Shown in pieces: positions 6,213-14,337 of a stretch of DNA of 64,000 bases. The translations under genes and the position numbers were made by a program. Each line of letters opens with the position of its first letter. Within the stretch, counting starts at the first letter, position 1. A model generated the notes under the pieces. That model saw nothing but the letters and a program-made list of their open reading frames with translations, searched no databases and was not told the DNA's origin. Location: assembly GCA_958296235.1 (NCBI GenBank), contig OY282457.1:761769-825768 (forward strand), in the 5' to 3' direction. The stretch comes from an uncultured Candidatus Binatia bacterium (lineage in GTDB: Bacteria > Desulfobacterota > Binatia > Bin18).

Positions 6213-7901
6213 ATGGCGACCGTTGATGGCGGGACATTGATTGGGCGGATATTAAAGGAACAGGATGTGAAGTATATGTTTGCCGTGAATGGTGGACATA
6301 CCTTCCCCATTCTGGCCACCCTGAGAGATAATGGCATCAAACTCATCCACATGCGCCACGAGCAAGCCACCGCCTATGCCGCGGATGGCTACGCCCGTGT
6401 GACCGGCAAACCCGGCATCTGTTGTGTCACTGCCGGTTGCGGCCTGACCAACGCGGTGACCGGCCTGTGTGGGGCCGGCCTGACCAATAGTGCGGTCGTC
6501 TGCCTCGCGGGTCAGCACCCCACCACCGAGGACTTTATCGGCTCCTTCCAGGAGGCCTACGGCTCAGATGTGGTGAGTTCGTTCTCAAAATTTGCTAAGC
6601 GCGTCCTCGACTGGTCAACAATTGAAATCGACCTGCGTCAGGCATTTCGTGAAGCCACCTCAGCCCCCCAAGGCGTCTCCCTGCTCGAAATTCCAACCAA
6701 TATTCTCTACCACCAGGATGACGAAGCCAAGCAGCGCAAGGGCGCAAAAGTCTATGGTCCGGACGAACTCCGCTTCCAGGGGGACCCACGCCAGATCGAA
6801 CGCGCGGTTGAACTCATCTTTCAGGCGAAAAAACCGCTCATTGCTGGTGGAGACGGGATTTTCTGGTCTGGCGCCGAGGCCGAACTGAAAGAACTGGCTG
6901 AACTCACCAGCACCCCGGTATACTGCCGTCGTGCCGGCCAGGGTGCGGTTGACGAAGACCATGCGCTTGCCATTCGGGGCGCGTGGAAAAAACCGTTTAC
7001 GGGCGAAGCCGACGTGGTGTTGGCGATTGGGTTCAAGTTCTGGAGTGGAGAAAAATTCGGGCAGCCCCCAACCTGGAGCGATAAAGCCACCTATATCCAG
7101 GTTGATGCCACCGCTCAGCGGGTTGGCTGGCACGTCCCGGCCGAAGTCGGCATTGTCGGCGATCCCAAACTTGTGCTGCGTCAGATGATCGACACGATCA
7201 AAACGATGCAGCTTGACTTTAGCGCCAAGCGGGAGAGTCCCTGGCTCCAAAACATGGTTGAGGTCCGTGAGAACTATAATAAGCTCATCAGCGACCGTGA
7301 GCGGCAGCATCACGGCGCCTCCCCTATCCACCCCGACCGGCTGGCCAAAGACCTCACCTCTGTTATCGATAAGGATGCAACCCTCATCGTCGACAGCTTC
7401 ACGCTGAGTGGCTATACGAGTCAGTGGTTTACCGCCCATGAGCCAGGTCAGATTGTCGATGCCGGGCCACTGGCCCCAGTCGGGCACGGCGTGGGTATGG
7501 GTATTGGTGTGCAGCTCGGTCGTCCGGGCAAGCAAGTCATCATTGTCAGCGGTGACGGGGGTCTGGGCATCGGCGGGATGGATATGGAGACCGCAGCCAA
7601 ATACAACATCCCGATTATTACCCTGCTGTGGAACAATAGTTCGTGGGGACCGACGTTTGAGTCCATGCCCCTGCTCAAAGGCCGCACCGACCCGTTCGAT
7701 ATGATTAAGGACATTCGTTATGACAAGGTGTTTGAACCCATGGGGGTCTACACCGAGCATGTGGAGCAGCCGGATGGGATTATTCCGGCTCTGGAGCGTG
7801 CCCTCTCCTCCGGCAAGACCTCGCTGATTAACGTGTTCGGCGATAAGAGCGTTGGTCACCCATCGCTCGGTGGAAACTTGTTAGGCTCAACCCAAGTCTG
7901 A
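6213..7901 (+). CDS. Thiamine-diphosphate-dependent enzyme, acetolactate-synthase-like
   Basis: 562-residue member of the pyruvate-oxidase/acetolactate-synthase/decarboxylase superfamily. Visible: the activating Glu at residue 50 in MRHEQATAYAADGYAR, and the TPP/Mg motif starting GDGG at about 447-450 and ending LLWNN at about 474, with the central FAD/nucleotide-type domain between. Start ATG 6213 has AAAGGAGGAGC at 6196-6206; the frame continues upstream through the REP-like element, which is not coding. It would act in the cytosol on a 2-oxoacid or acyl-CoA substrate. No small regulatory subunit or CoA-transferase neighbour is present, so biosynthetic IlvB is unlikely and the substrate is unknown. 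Confidence 0.85.
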   Translation: MATVDGGTLIGRILKEQDVKYMFAVNGGHTFPILATLRDNGIKLIHMRHEQATAYAADGYARVTGKPGICCVTAGCGLTNAVTGLCGAGLTNSAVVCLAGQHPTTEDFIGSFQEAYGSDVVSSFSKFAKRVLDWSTIEIDLRQAFREATSAPQGVSLLEIPTNILYHQDDEAKQRKGAKVYGPDELRFQGDPRQIERAVELIFQAKKPLIAGGDGIFWSGAEAELKELAELTSTPVYCRRAGQGAVDEDHALAIRGAWKKPFTGEADVVLAIGFKFWSGEKFGQPPTWSDKATYIQVDATAQRVGWHVPAEVGIVGDPKLVLRQMIDTIKTMQLDFSAKRESPWLQNMVEVRENYNKLISDRERQHHGASPIHPDRLAKDLTSVIDKDATLIVDSFTLSGYTSQWFTAHEPGQIVDAGPLAPVGHGVGMGIGVQLGRPGKQVIIVSGDGGLGIGGMDMETAAKYNIPIITLLWNNSSWGPTFESMPLLKGRTDPFDMIKDIRYDKVFEPMGVYTEHVEQPDGIIPALERALSSGKTSLINVFGDKSVGHPSLGGNLLGSTQV

Positions 7902-7919
7902 GGAAAGAAGCGCCAATCC

Positions 7920-7952
7920 AAAAAAGGGCAGGCGTTATGCCTGCCCTTTTTT
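7920..7952. terminator. Strong bidirectional terminator
   Basis: AAAAAAGGGCAGGC (7920-7933), loop GTTAT, GCCTGCCCTTTTTT (7939-7952): a perfect 14-bp stem with A-tract and T-tract, so it can end transcription from both the TPP-enzyme gene and the convergent minus-strand genes at 7993. Confidence 0.9.
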
Positions 7953-7992
7953 CTTGGTCCATATAGGTCTCACTGTCCTCTGAGCAACCGCC

Positions 7993-8247
7993 CTACCCGC
8001 CCTCTTTGCGCATCACGATTTCAATTTCATCAAGCGGAGAAACCCCTCGATTGCGAATATGGCAGTTCCATCCGGCAAACTGGCGCAAATACGTAAACAC
8101 TTCCCGGACCAGACCTGGTTTTACCGTTCTTTCCCATTCGTTCAGCCATTCGTCCCCCTCAAAATCGTCGTCGTCCCATGCCTCGGGGGGAATGTCCGCG
8201 CTCAGAGAGAAGCGCAGATTAAACCTATGATCATCTTTTTCTGCCAT
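7993..8247 (-). CDS. Small acidic hypothetical protein
   Basis: 84 residues, no signal peptide or membrane segment. It has a strongly acidic patch (AWDDDDFEGDEWLNEWE, about residues 23-39) followed by a helical, aromatic-containing part and a C-terminal strand-like EIEIVMRKEGG. No family recognised. It begins nine bases after the stop of the DsbA-like selenoprotein candidate (8257-8877) and is read in the same direction, so the two are probably co-transcribed and end at the terminator 7920-7952. Confidence 0.55.
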   Translation of the reverse strand: MAEKDDHRFNLRFSLSADIPPEAWDDDDFEGDEWLNEWERTVKPGLVREVFTYLRQFAGWNCHIRNRGVSPLDEIEIVMRKEGG

Positions 8248-8256
8248 ACAGCGCCT

Positions 8257-8877
8257 TTATACCACTCCAAGCGCTGCCAGGTCTTCCAGGTAGGCTTCCG
8301 CTGGCACCATGCCGATTTGACGCCGCTTCCCGCCAATCAGGACGGTAGGCACCGCACTCACGAAATACGTATCCATCGCGTCTTCACATTGCTGACGCAC
8401 CCGGTCCTGGAGGGCGGTATCTTCAATATCGTGCAGGAAGGCGTTCATATCGAGGCCCGCCTGTCGGGCAACCTCCACGAAGGTCTCCTTTTCAATCAGG
8501 CTCTTGTTCTCGATAAAAAAGGTATAAAAGAGTCTGCTGTGAAAGCGGAGAAAAGCGTCTTCGCCCTGACGCTGAGCGGCTGTCCCAGCTTCCAGGCCAG
8601 GCATACTCCAGCGTGGAAATTCGGCATGTGGCCACATGGAATATTCCAGACCGTCCGGTTCGGCCAAGGCTGACGCCTTACGCCAGGCCTGCTCCACGTA
8701 GCTATCCTTAAACTGAAACGGAGTAGCCTCATAGTGCGGGCGTAAGGCAAAGGGATGCCATTTAACGCTGACGCGCTCACCAAAGCGTTCCTTGATCTTT
8801 CGAAGCCGCTCCGCGGCCGGGAAACACCACGGTCACAGATAGTCCGAGAACTCGATGATTTCAATTGGTGTATCCAT
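8257..8877 (-). CDS. DsbA/FrnE-like thioredoxin-fold protein, predicted selenoprotein (UxxC)
   Basis: Read from ATG 8877 with the in-frame TGA at 8835-8833 taken as selenocysteine, this is a 206-residue thioredoxin-fold oxidoreductase. The N-terminus reads IEIIEFSDYL, then TGA, then PWCF, exactly where DsbA/FrnE relatives have CPWC. The helical insertion is intact, and the C-terminal half has the cis-Pro strand SAVPTVLIGG (about 165-174). A ribosome site, CAGGGAG, lies seven bases ahead of ATG 8877. Reading without recoding would leave only an internal start near 8697 and lose the first strand and both redox residues. Homologues with Sec in this position are known among bacterial DsbA-like and FrnE-like proteins. 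No signal peptide, so it is probably cytosolic. A Cys-to-stop mutation or base error is the alternative. Confidence 0.7.
8798..8824 (-). promoter_or_regulatory. Candidate bacterial SECIS hairpin
   Basis: Downstream of the TGA at 8835-8833 the minus-strand transcript can fold UUUC (8824-8821) with GAAA (8801-8798), a 2x2 internal loop, then GGCCGC with GCGGCU (8818-8813 with 8809-8804, one G-U pair), capped by GGA (8812-8810). The apical loop starts 21 bases after the stop and begins with G, in line with the usual bacterial SECIS layout. Folding was done by eye. Confidence 0.45.
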
Positions 8878-9028
8878 ACTGCTACTCCCTGTTGTGTTGC
8901 CTCAGTTCTACCCGAAATACGCTCCGCCCGCCACAGGTCTACTCGGTTCAGTTCCCTTGCATTTTGCCACAAACAGCAGTACCACCATACAAATACTAGA
9001 CACCGCATCACAGTAAGGAGAACGAGTC

Positions 9029-10147
9029 ATGCGAGTCATAGATGGAGATGCCCATTTTCTCGAACCGTTGGACCTTTTTCAGCGCTATATTGACCCCGCC
9101 TACCGCGAGCAGGCCATGAAGGTTGAAATCGACGGGGGCAGCGGAGAAAAAAAGTTTCTGGTCAACGAGAAACCCATGCAGATCTTCGATGTCGAAGAAT
9201 TTCTGAGCGCGGTTGCCGGTTATGGTCAAAAGGAACAAGGCAAGGACCTGAACACCTTCGACCGCTACCATTATTATAGTACTGAGTGGTCAGACATGGG
9301 GCAGCGGGTGCAATTCCTCAATGACGAACAGATGGCCTGCCAGGTCATCTATCCGACGCTCGGCCTGTTCTGGGAGGGCGAGGTAGACGACCCCTATCTG
9401 GCCGACGCCCACTGCCGCGCGTATAACACCTGGACGTTTGAGGTGTGCCACTCACACAAGGACCGTCTCTACCCCGCAGCCCACATCTCACTCCGCGACC
9501 CGCAGCTGGCCGTGCGAGAAATGGAACGCATCGCCAAGCTTGGAGGCCGAACGATCTTTGTGGCAGCCGCGCCCATTGACGGCAAGAGTTTTGGTCTACC
9601 CGAGTACGACCCGGTCTGGGCCGCTGCCCAGGACCTCGACCTGAGTATCGGTCTCCACCTCGTCGGTCATGGAAACTACGCGGGCAGCGAGTGGTTCCGG
9701 GGTCGCGACCCCGGCTTTATGTATCTGACCATGAGCATCATCCAAGACCCGCGCCATGCAGTGACGGCGATGATGTATGATGGAGTGTTTGAGCGCTTTC
9801 CCAAGCTGCGGGTCGCAACCATTGAGGCCATGGTCGGCTGGGTGGGCGAGTGGCTGGAGCGGGTGGACTATCGCTATCAGTACATGGGCCACACCTCACA
9901 GATGAAACGACCGGCAAGCGAGTATTTTGCCCGTAATATCTGGGTCAACGGCGACCCGGAGGAAAAAATGTTTCCCTTGATGGTTCAGTTTGCCGGCGAC
10001 GACCGCTTCTTTATCGGCTCCGACTACCCACACGCCGAAGGATTCGTCGACCCGGTCCAAAAGGCGCGGGCTGTCCTCTCCTCCTTACCGCCGGAGTCCG
10101 TGGATAAGATTCTGGGCACCAACGCGGCGACATTCTACGGTATTTAA
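9029..10147 (+). CDS. Amidohydrolase-2 family metal-dependent hydrolase
   Basis: 372 residues, TIM-barrel amidohydrolase of the amidohydrolase_2 type. The first strand carries DGDAHF (residues 5-10), where Asp and His would bind the metal. Later come IGLHLVGHG (His-rich strand, about 210-218), an Arg/Glu-rich barrel half, and GSDYPHAEG near 330-338 with the metal Asp. Start ATG 9029 is preceded by AAGGAG. It is divergent from the predicted selenoprotein gene, with 151 bases between them (8878-9028) holding only weak promoter words such as TTGCCA (8964) and TACAAA (8988). Family members hydrolyse or decarboxylate small aromatic and related compounds; the substrate here cannot be told. Confidence 0.85.
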   Translation: MRVIDGDAHFLEPLDLFQRYIDPAYREQAMKVEIDGGSGEKKFLVNEKPMQIFDVEEFLSAVAGYGQKEQGKDLNTFDRYHYYSTEWSDMGQRVQFLNDEQMACQVIYPTLGLFWEGEVDDPYLADAHCRAYNTWTFEVCHSHKDRLYPAAHISLRDPQLAVREMERIAKLGGRTIFVAAAPIDGKSFGLPEYDPVWAAAQDLDLSIGLHLVGHGNYAGSEWFRGRDPGFMYLTMSIIQDPRHAVTAMMYDGVFERFPKLRVATIEAMVGWVGEWLERVDYRYQYMGHTSQMKRPASEYFARNIWVNGDPEEKMFPLMVQFAGDDRFFIGSDYPHAEGFVDPVQKARAVLSSLPPESVDKILGTNAATFYGI

Positions 10148-10164
10148 CAGTCCTGACACGTTGG

Positions 10165-10194
10165 GCCAGCATGGGCCGTTGTCTCCATGCTGGC
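10165..10194. terminator. Intergenic hairpin between convergent genes
   Basis: GCCAGCATGG (10165-10174) pairs perfectly with CCATGCTGGC (10185-10194). It fills the 51-base space between the amidohydrolase and the convergent phosphatase gene. No clear T-run on either side, so it may act through stem stability or Rho. Confidence 0.6.
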
Positions 10195-10198
10195 TCCC

Positions 10199-10957
10199 TC
10201 AGCCTTGCAGCAGACAGAGAATCTCGTCGTGCAGCCGTCCGTTCGAGATCACTGCGTCACCGGTGTAAATAGACGGGGTGCCGGCAAAATCGGAAAATCG
10301 CCCGCCCGCTTCGGTGATCAGAATCCTGGTTGCCGCCACGTCCCAGGGCTTGATCTCCGGCTCCAGGGCGACCTCGGCCAGTCCCTTCGCCACCAGACTG
10401 TGTCCTAACGCATCCCCAAAGCCTCGCTGTCGAGCGGTCGCGTCAACTAAGCGCAAAAAAGGTTGCCAGCACGGACGGGCTTTCAGGTCATTCAGGCCGC
10501 CATGAATCAGCATAGCATCCTGCAGTCGGGCCACCTCCGAGACAGACACCTGTTTGCCATTGGCAAAGGTACCCTGCCCTTTCTGGGCATACAGCAGGTC
10601 GTCAAGGGCTGGCGCGTACATCACGCCGGCAGTGATTTCCCCGTCTTCTTCAAGGGCAATCAGTGTGGCAAAAAAAGGAATCCCGCGAATAAAATTTTTG
10701 GTGCCATCAATAGGGTCGATAATCCACCGGGCGGATGTGTTGCCCGGCCGCTCACCGAGTTCTTCGCCCAGAAAGCCATGGTCCGGGAAGTGCGTGTGCA
10801 GTACATCGATAATGCGCGCTTCACACTCCCGGTCGGCTCTGGTGACTGGCGTCCGATCAGATTTCAGCTCAACCCTCAGACTGGTTTTGAAATAGCGCAG
10901 GGCAATATCGCCAGCGGCATGCGCGGCAGTTACCGCGGCGTGCAGAACAGGGTCCAC
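10199..10957 (-). CDS. Inositol-monophosphatase-family phosphatase, HisN-like
   Basis: 252 residues with the family metal sites: GEE at 64-66, DPIDGT at 81-86 and a C-terminal WDVAATRILITEAGG (about 208-222). The stretch RGIPFFATLIAL after the second site is typical of the histidinol-phosphatase (HisN) branch, so dephosphorylation of histidinol phosphate or a similar sugar/polyol phosphate is the best guess. The GTG start at 10957 is chosen because homology begins there and the preceding gene stops at 10959, one base away; an ATG at 10987 would overlap that gene. Co-directional with the SDR gene upstream. No other his gene is present. Confidence 0.72.
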   Translation of the reverse strand: MDPVLHAAVTAAHAAGDIALRYFKTSLRVELKSDRTPVTRADRECEARIIDVLHTHFPDHGFLGEELGERPGNTSARWIIDPIDGTKNFIRGIPFFATLIALEEDGEITAGVMYAPALDDLLYAQKGQGTFANGKQVSVSEVARLQDAMLIHGGLNDLKARPCWQPFLRLVDATARQRGFGDALGHSLVAKGLAEVALEPEIKPWDVAATRILITEAGGRFSDFAGTPSIYTGDAVISNGRLHDEILCLLQG

Positions 10958-10958
10958 G

Positions 10959-11750
10959 CTAGAGCAACCCTCGAATCGCGCCACCATCAATCTGGAGGCT
11001 CGTTCCGGTAATATAACTGGCCGCGTCCGAAGCCAGAAAGACAATGCCGTTGGCCATTTCTAGCGGCTCTCCAATTCGGCCGAGCGGCACCTCCTGCCCG
11101 CTTTCCTCCAGAGCTTGTTTCAGGGGGATACCAGCCTTTTCCGCCCGGATGGCGAGCGCGCCTTTGAGGCGGTCGGTCAAAATACGACCAGGCAAGACCG
11201 TGTTGATCGTAATATTATACTTGCCAACCTCGCGCGACAGCGTTTTTGCCATCCCAATCACGGCGGGACGCACCCCATTCGATAAGATGAGGCCGTCAAT
11301 CGGCTCTTTGACCGACATAGACATGACGCTGACAATACGGCCCCAGCGCTGCTGCTGCATATAGGGCAACACTTTGCGAATCAGCCGGACAGTGCTGAGG
11401 AAATTGAGCGCAAAAGCCTGCTCCCAGGCGGCGTCGTCCATGTCTCCAAAGCCACCCAAGGGCGGGCCGCCAGTATTCGGCACGAGGACGTGGACGGTAC
11501 CAAATCTGGCAAGCGTCTCATCGACCAGCCTTTCGGCTGCTTCGGCTTGGGCGAGGTCTCCGGCTACGGCTAATACCTCGGCTCCTGTCTCACTCTGCAT
11601 CTCTCGCGCAGCCCGGTCCAAGATTTCCGGGTTACGAGCGCAGATAACGACTTTTGCGCCCTCTTTGGCAAACGCCAATGCAGTCGCCTGGCCAATGCCC
11701 TTACTTGCGCCGCCAACAATGACAACTTTATCTTTGAGACCGAGATCCAT
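10959..11750 (-). CDS. Short-chain dehydrogenase/reductase with replaced catalytic Tyr/Lys
   Basis: 263-residue Rossmann protein. NAD(P) site GGASKGIG at 13-20, a variant NAG-type motif PNTGG at 91-95, and the usual C-terminal ITGTSLQIDGG. At the place of the YxxxK signature it reads SNGVR (157-161), so Tyr is Ser and Lys is Arg. A branch of FabG-like SDRs has this NxxR-type change, so the protein may be a divergent reductase or non-canonical. ATG 11750 has a good ribosome site (GAGGAGAG). The stop is one base from the HisN-like start, suggesting translational coupling. Confidence 0.8.
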   Translation of the reverse strand: MDLGLKDKVVIVGGASKGIGQATALAFAKEGAKVVICARNPEILDRAAREMQSETGAEVLAVAGDLAQAEAAERLVDETLARFGTVHVLVPNTGGPPLGGFGDMDDAAWEQAFALNFLSTVRLIRKVLPYMQQQRWGRIVSVMSMSVKEPIDGLILSNGVRPAVIGMAKTLSREVGKYNITINTVLPGRILTDRLKGALAIRAEKAGIPLKQALEESGQEVPLGRIGEPLEMANGIVFLASDAASYITGTSLQIDGGAIRGLL

Positions 11751-11794
11751 ATATCTCTCCTCAGGCGTTCGAGCCGCATCTCTTGGGTAGCAGC

Positions 11795-12670
11795 CTACAG
11801 ATACCCCTTTTTCTCATAAAACCCGCGGACCGCTGACTCAAAACCTTGCGGATTATCTCCCATGACCGAATGGCCAGCCTTGGGTACGAGGGCAAATTCC
11901 GAACCGGGAATCAGTTCCTGCAGGTCCCGTGCGCCATCCAGGGAAAAGACATCGCTCTCGCCGCCCTTGACGACCAGGGTTGGACATTGGATTTTTTTGA
12001 CCGCCGCAGACAGTTCCTCCTGCATCTGTTTGACATCAACCTTCCGGTGGCTGTCGCTGAAATACGTATCGTATTTCCAGGTCCACTTGCCCTCTACCGT
12101 CTCTTTGAGATTATACACCACCGTATATTTGCGGATGACTTCGAGCGGACGCCTTGGATTAAACCGATGAATCACCTCTGCCGCCTGATCCAGGGAGTCA
12201 AACTCACGGTAGTTTTTCATAAAATCACGGATATGCTTGACGCCTTTGGGCTCCACCCGCGGACCAACATCCACGACGATCAGGGCTTCGACCTTGTCAG
12301 GATATTTTGCAGTAAAGGCGAGCGAGTTTGCTCCCCCCATCGACATGCCGGTCAAGAAAAAATGCTCCAGACCAAGTGCGTCAGTGAAGGCATTCGCATC
12401 CTCGACCATGCTGGCGCGTGAATAATCCTTATCGGCAGCCCAGTCCGTATCCCCGTGGCCCCGCTGATCGAAAGCCATGACGTGAAAATGGTCAGCCATG
12501 GCCGCAGCAAACAAATCCCAGGTATGACAGGTCTGCCCGACCCCATGCAGCAGGACTAAGGGTGGCTTTTCCGGCCTGCCCCAGTCGAGATAATGAAACC
12601 GCAGTCCGTTCGCCTGAACGTATTGATCCGCAAACTGTTTCGCGTCCGCATTTGATTCCTGGGCCGCCAT
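11795..12670 (-). CDS. Alpha/beta hydrolase
   Basis: 291 residues with the complete fold: oxyanion strand LLHGVG (40-45), nucleophile elbow GMSMG (108-112, Ser110), the acid in GGESDVFS (about 247-254) and the catalytic His in KAGHSV (about 274-279). The start at 12670 is fixed by AAAGGAGG seven bases upstream; the frame extends 11 codons further but without a ribosome site. It is followed by the SDR and HisN-like genes in the same direction with a 44-base gap. Hydrolysis of an ester, lactone or C-C bond is possible; the substrate cannot be assigned. Confidence 0.85.
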   Translation of the reverse strand: MAAQESNADAKQFADQYVQANGLRFHYLDWGRPEKPPLVLLHGVGQTCHTWDLFAAAMADHFHVMAFDQRGHGDTDWAADKDYSRASMVEDANAFTDALGLEHFFLTGMSMGGANSLAFTAKYPDKVEALIVVDVGPRVEPKGVKHIRDFMKNYREFDSLDQAAEVIHRFNPRRPLEVIRKYTVVYNLKETVEGKWTWKYDTYFSDSHRKVDVKQMQEELSAAVKKIQCPTLVVKGGESDVFSLDGARDLQELIPGSEFALVPKAGHSVMGDNPQGFESAVRGFYEKKGYL

Positions 12671-12748
12671 GTATCGTCCTCCTTTGGTGCGCTTCCCCTG
12701 CACTATTGAGGAGCTACAATAAAGGAAAATTTGCGGACGGGAAAGGTA

Positions 12749-13396
12749 TTAGAGCAATGCCCGCACCACCTCGGGCGTGACTTCTCCGAGGTTGGACAAG
12801 ACGAGGGCCGCCTGACTGAAATCGTTGTTTTGGGTATAGGCGTTCGGGACGGCGATACAGGCAATGTCAGCCCTGGCAGCCGCGGTGACGCCGCGATACG
12901 TGTCTTCCACGACCACGCACCGCTCTCGGGCCAGGCCGAGCTTTTTTACTGCGGCTAAGAAGGCGTCCGGCTCGGGTTTCGCCCGTTCATAATCCTGGCG
13001 CGCGACCGTTTTATCGAAAAATCGGTCGAGGCCAAACCGCCGCAGGACGAAGTCCAAATGTTCACGGTTACTATTGGTTGCAACGGTCAATCCAAAGCGC
13101 TGAGACAACTGAGTGAGGGATTCCTGAACATAGGGCATCAACGTCGCTTCCGTTTTCAATAACTGAAGAAAGATGGGTGAGCGAAGCTGGCGCAAGGTGT
13201 CCGGCGCAACCGCCAAGCTGTGCTTTTCTACAATGTATTCGGGTCCGATTCCCCGAGCGATCCAGTACTCTTCATATTCGCGTTGGGTCACGGTGACACC
13301 ATACGGCTTGAGCACTTCGCTATACGCGCGGTAGTACAGCCCCTCAGAGTCAATCAGAACCCCATCCAAATCGAAAATGACGCCAGCGTCTGCCAT
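12749..13396 (-). CDS. HAD-superfamily phosphatase, beta-phosphoglucomutase-like
   Basis: 215 residues. Motif I FDLDGVLIDSE (8-18) has the nucleophile Asp and the IDSE signature of subclass Ia HAD proteins. Motif II VATNS, motif III KPEPDAF and motif IV VVEDTYRG follow in order. The helical cap lies between motifs I and II. Start ATG 13396 has GGGGGAAGG immediately upstream. Candidate roles are dephosphorylation of a sugar phosphate or phosphoglycolate. The gene is divergent from the 86-residue gene at 13460 and may share a palindromic -10 with it. Confidence 0.85.
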   Translation of the reverse strand: MADAGVIFDLDGVLIDSEGLYYRAYSEVLKPYGVTVTQREYEEYWIARGIGPEYIVEKHSLAVAPDTLRQLRSPIFLQLLKTEATLMPYVQESLTQLSQRFGLTVATNSNREHLDFVLRRFGLDRFFDKTVARQDYERAKPEPDAFLAAVKKLGLARERCVVVEDTYRGVTAAARADIACIAVPNAYTQNNDFSQAALVLSNLGEVTPEVVRALL

Positions 13397-13444
13397 CCTT
13401 CCCCCACTTTCTCCAACACGCAATTCATTCGTTGCCTGTTTTGT

Positions 13445-13459
13445 AGTATACTCTCTGGC
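13445..13459. promoter_or_regulatory. Palindromic shared -10 element
   Basis: AGTATACT at 13445-13452 is its own reverse complement and supplies a TATACT -10 hexamer on both strands. On the plus strand it lies seven bases ahead of ATG 13460 (leaderless geometry). On the minus strand it would start a ~40-base leader for the HAD gene. -35 hexamers are weak on both sides (TTCATT at 13424; TTCTGA on minus). Confidence 0.4.
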
Positions 13460-13720
13460 ATGAAGGATCAGAAGCCAGACCCGACCCAGCCCCGGAAAGC
13501 GGCCCACGATGATCCGTCCGCAGCCTGGGTCGAGATATTTCGTGAGCTTGGCTTTCCGGCCTACCCTGTTCGGGTAGACGGAGACATGGTCTGCATTATG
13601 GCCCCGGCAGCGGATTGTCCGCGTTTACTCGAAGAGACCATCCGTGAACCGTTGATTCAACATGGCAAAGCCCTGGGCTATCGGTTTATTACACTCGACA
13701 TCGGACACTTTGTGGAGTAA
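13460..13720 (+). CDS. Small conserved-looking hypothetical protein
   Basis: 86 residues, soluble, no signal peptide. After a polar N-terminus it shows WVEIFRELGFPAYPVRVDGDMVCIMAP-type helix-strand-strand order (about 24-50), then a helix with LLEETIREPLIQHGKALGY and a final strand ITLDIG. This looks like a small alpha/beta domain, but I do not recognise the family. ATG 13460 is preferred because a promoter -10 ends seven bases upstream; the open frame further upstream overlaps the HAD gene. It is convergent with the GFA-like gene, 12 bases away. Confidence 0.55.
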   Translation: MKDQKPDPTQPRKAAHDDPSAAWVEIFRELGFPAYPVRVDGDMVCIMAPAADCPRLLEETIREPLIQHGKALGYRFITLDIGHFVE

Positions 13721-13732
13721 CGGACAGCGCGC

Positions 13733-14107
13733 TCACTGCGTATCAAGGCTGGCTCGGGCCTGCTCCCAGTCCTGACCGTTGAAGCGCTCGATTGCCAACT
13801 CTTCCAGATTCACGCCCTCCACACAGCGCAGATTCACACTGATCATATCGGGGTGTGAACGCGGAATATAATACGAGGAGATACCACACGTAGAACAAAA
13901 GTAATGCTTGGCCGTCCTGGTATGAAATTCGTACAGGATGAGAGCGTCTGAAGAAGACAGTAGGCGAAAGCGCTCAGGCGCGACGATCCAGTGCAGAAAA
14001 CCCTTCTTCCGACAGATTGAACAATTGCAGTCCAATACCCGATCAATCTGACCGGAGACCTCAAACCGGACGCGCCCGCAATGACAACCACCTGTGTAGC
14101 TTGGCAT
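13733..14107 (-). CDS. GFA/CENP-V-like zinc protein
   Basis: 124 residues of the Mss4-like fold named after glutathione-dependent formaldehyde-activating enzyme. Zinc ligands are visible as GCHCG (Cys8, Cys10), CNCSIC (Cys27, Cys29, Cys32) and FCSTCG (about Cys71 and Cys74). ATG 14107 begins right at the conserved YTGGCHC start. Members bind a thiol-adduct or small electrophile, but most are uncharacterised and true formaldehyde activation is not established, so I give only the fold. It stands alone, divergent from the tRNA at 14242. Confidence 0.82.
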   Translation of the reverse strand: MPSYTGGCHCGRVRFEVSGQIDRVLDCNCSICRKKGFLHWIVAPERFRLLSSSDALILYEFHTRTAKHYFCSTCGISSYYIPRSHPDMISVNLRCVEGVNLEELAIERFNGQDWEQARASLDTQ

Positions 14108-14202
14108 ATTCGCCTCTCATCAGCCTCGGCATTCTCGGCGGAGGTCTCATGACCTCTCCCCTGCATAGCAGGAAACAGCCGCTCAGAGAAGCCGTCAGGC
14201 CC

Positions 14203-14232
14203 TTGACCCTTTGAGTCTCCAAGCGATATGAG
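14203..14232 (+). promoter_or_regulatory. Promoter of tRNA-Pro
   Basis: TTGACC at 14203-14208, 18-base spacer, TATGAG at 14227-14232, placing transcription start a few bases before the tRNA 5' end at 14242. Confidence 0.5.
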
Positions 14233-14241
14233 GGAGCAGAT

Positions 14242-14318
14242 CGGGGTGTGGCGCAGTCTGGTAGCGTACTCGCTTGGGGTGCGAGTGGTCGGCCGTTCAA
14301 ATCGGCTCACCCCGACCA
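14242..14318 (+). tRNA. tRNA-Pro (anticodon GGG)
   Basis: A complete cloverleaf can be drawn: acceptor CGGGGTG (14242-14248) with CACCCCG (14308-14314), D stem GCGC/GCGT, anticodon stem CTCGC/GCGAG around loop TTGGGGT with anticodon GGG, T arm GGCCG-TTCAAAT-CGGCT, discriminator A and an encoded CCA at 14316-14318. It reads CCC and CCU codons. Confidence 0.95.
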
Positions 14319-14337
14319 CATTGGCTCCGTGAGGAGA

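Noticed and set aside
6660..7859. 399-codon minus-strand open frame opposite the TPP enzyme
   Set aside because: It lies wholly antisense to a gene with intact family motifs, has no ribosome site and no recognisable domain. Long antisense frames are expected at this GC content.
8059..8673. Plus-strand open frame of 204 codons over the selenoprotein region
   Set aside because: Antisense to a recognisable thioredoxin-fold gene, no ribosome site, no domain.
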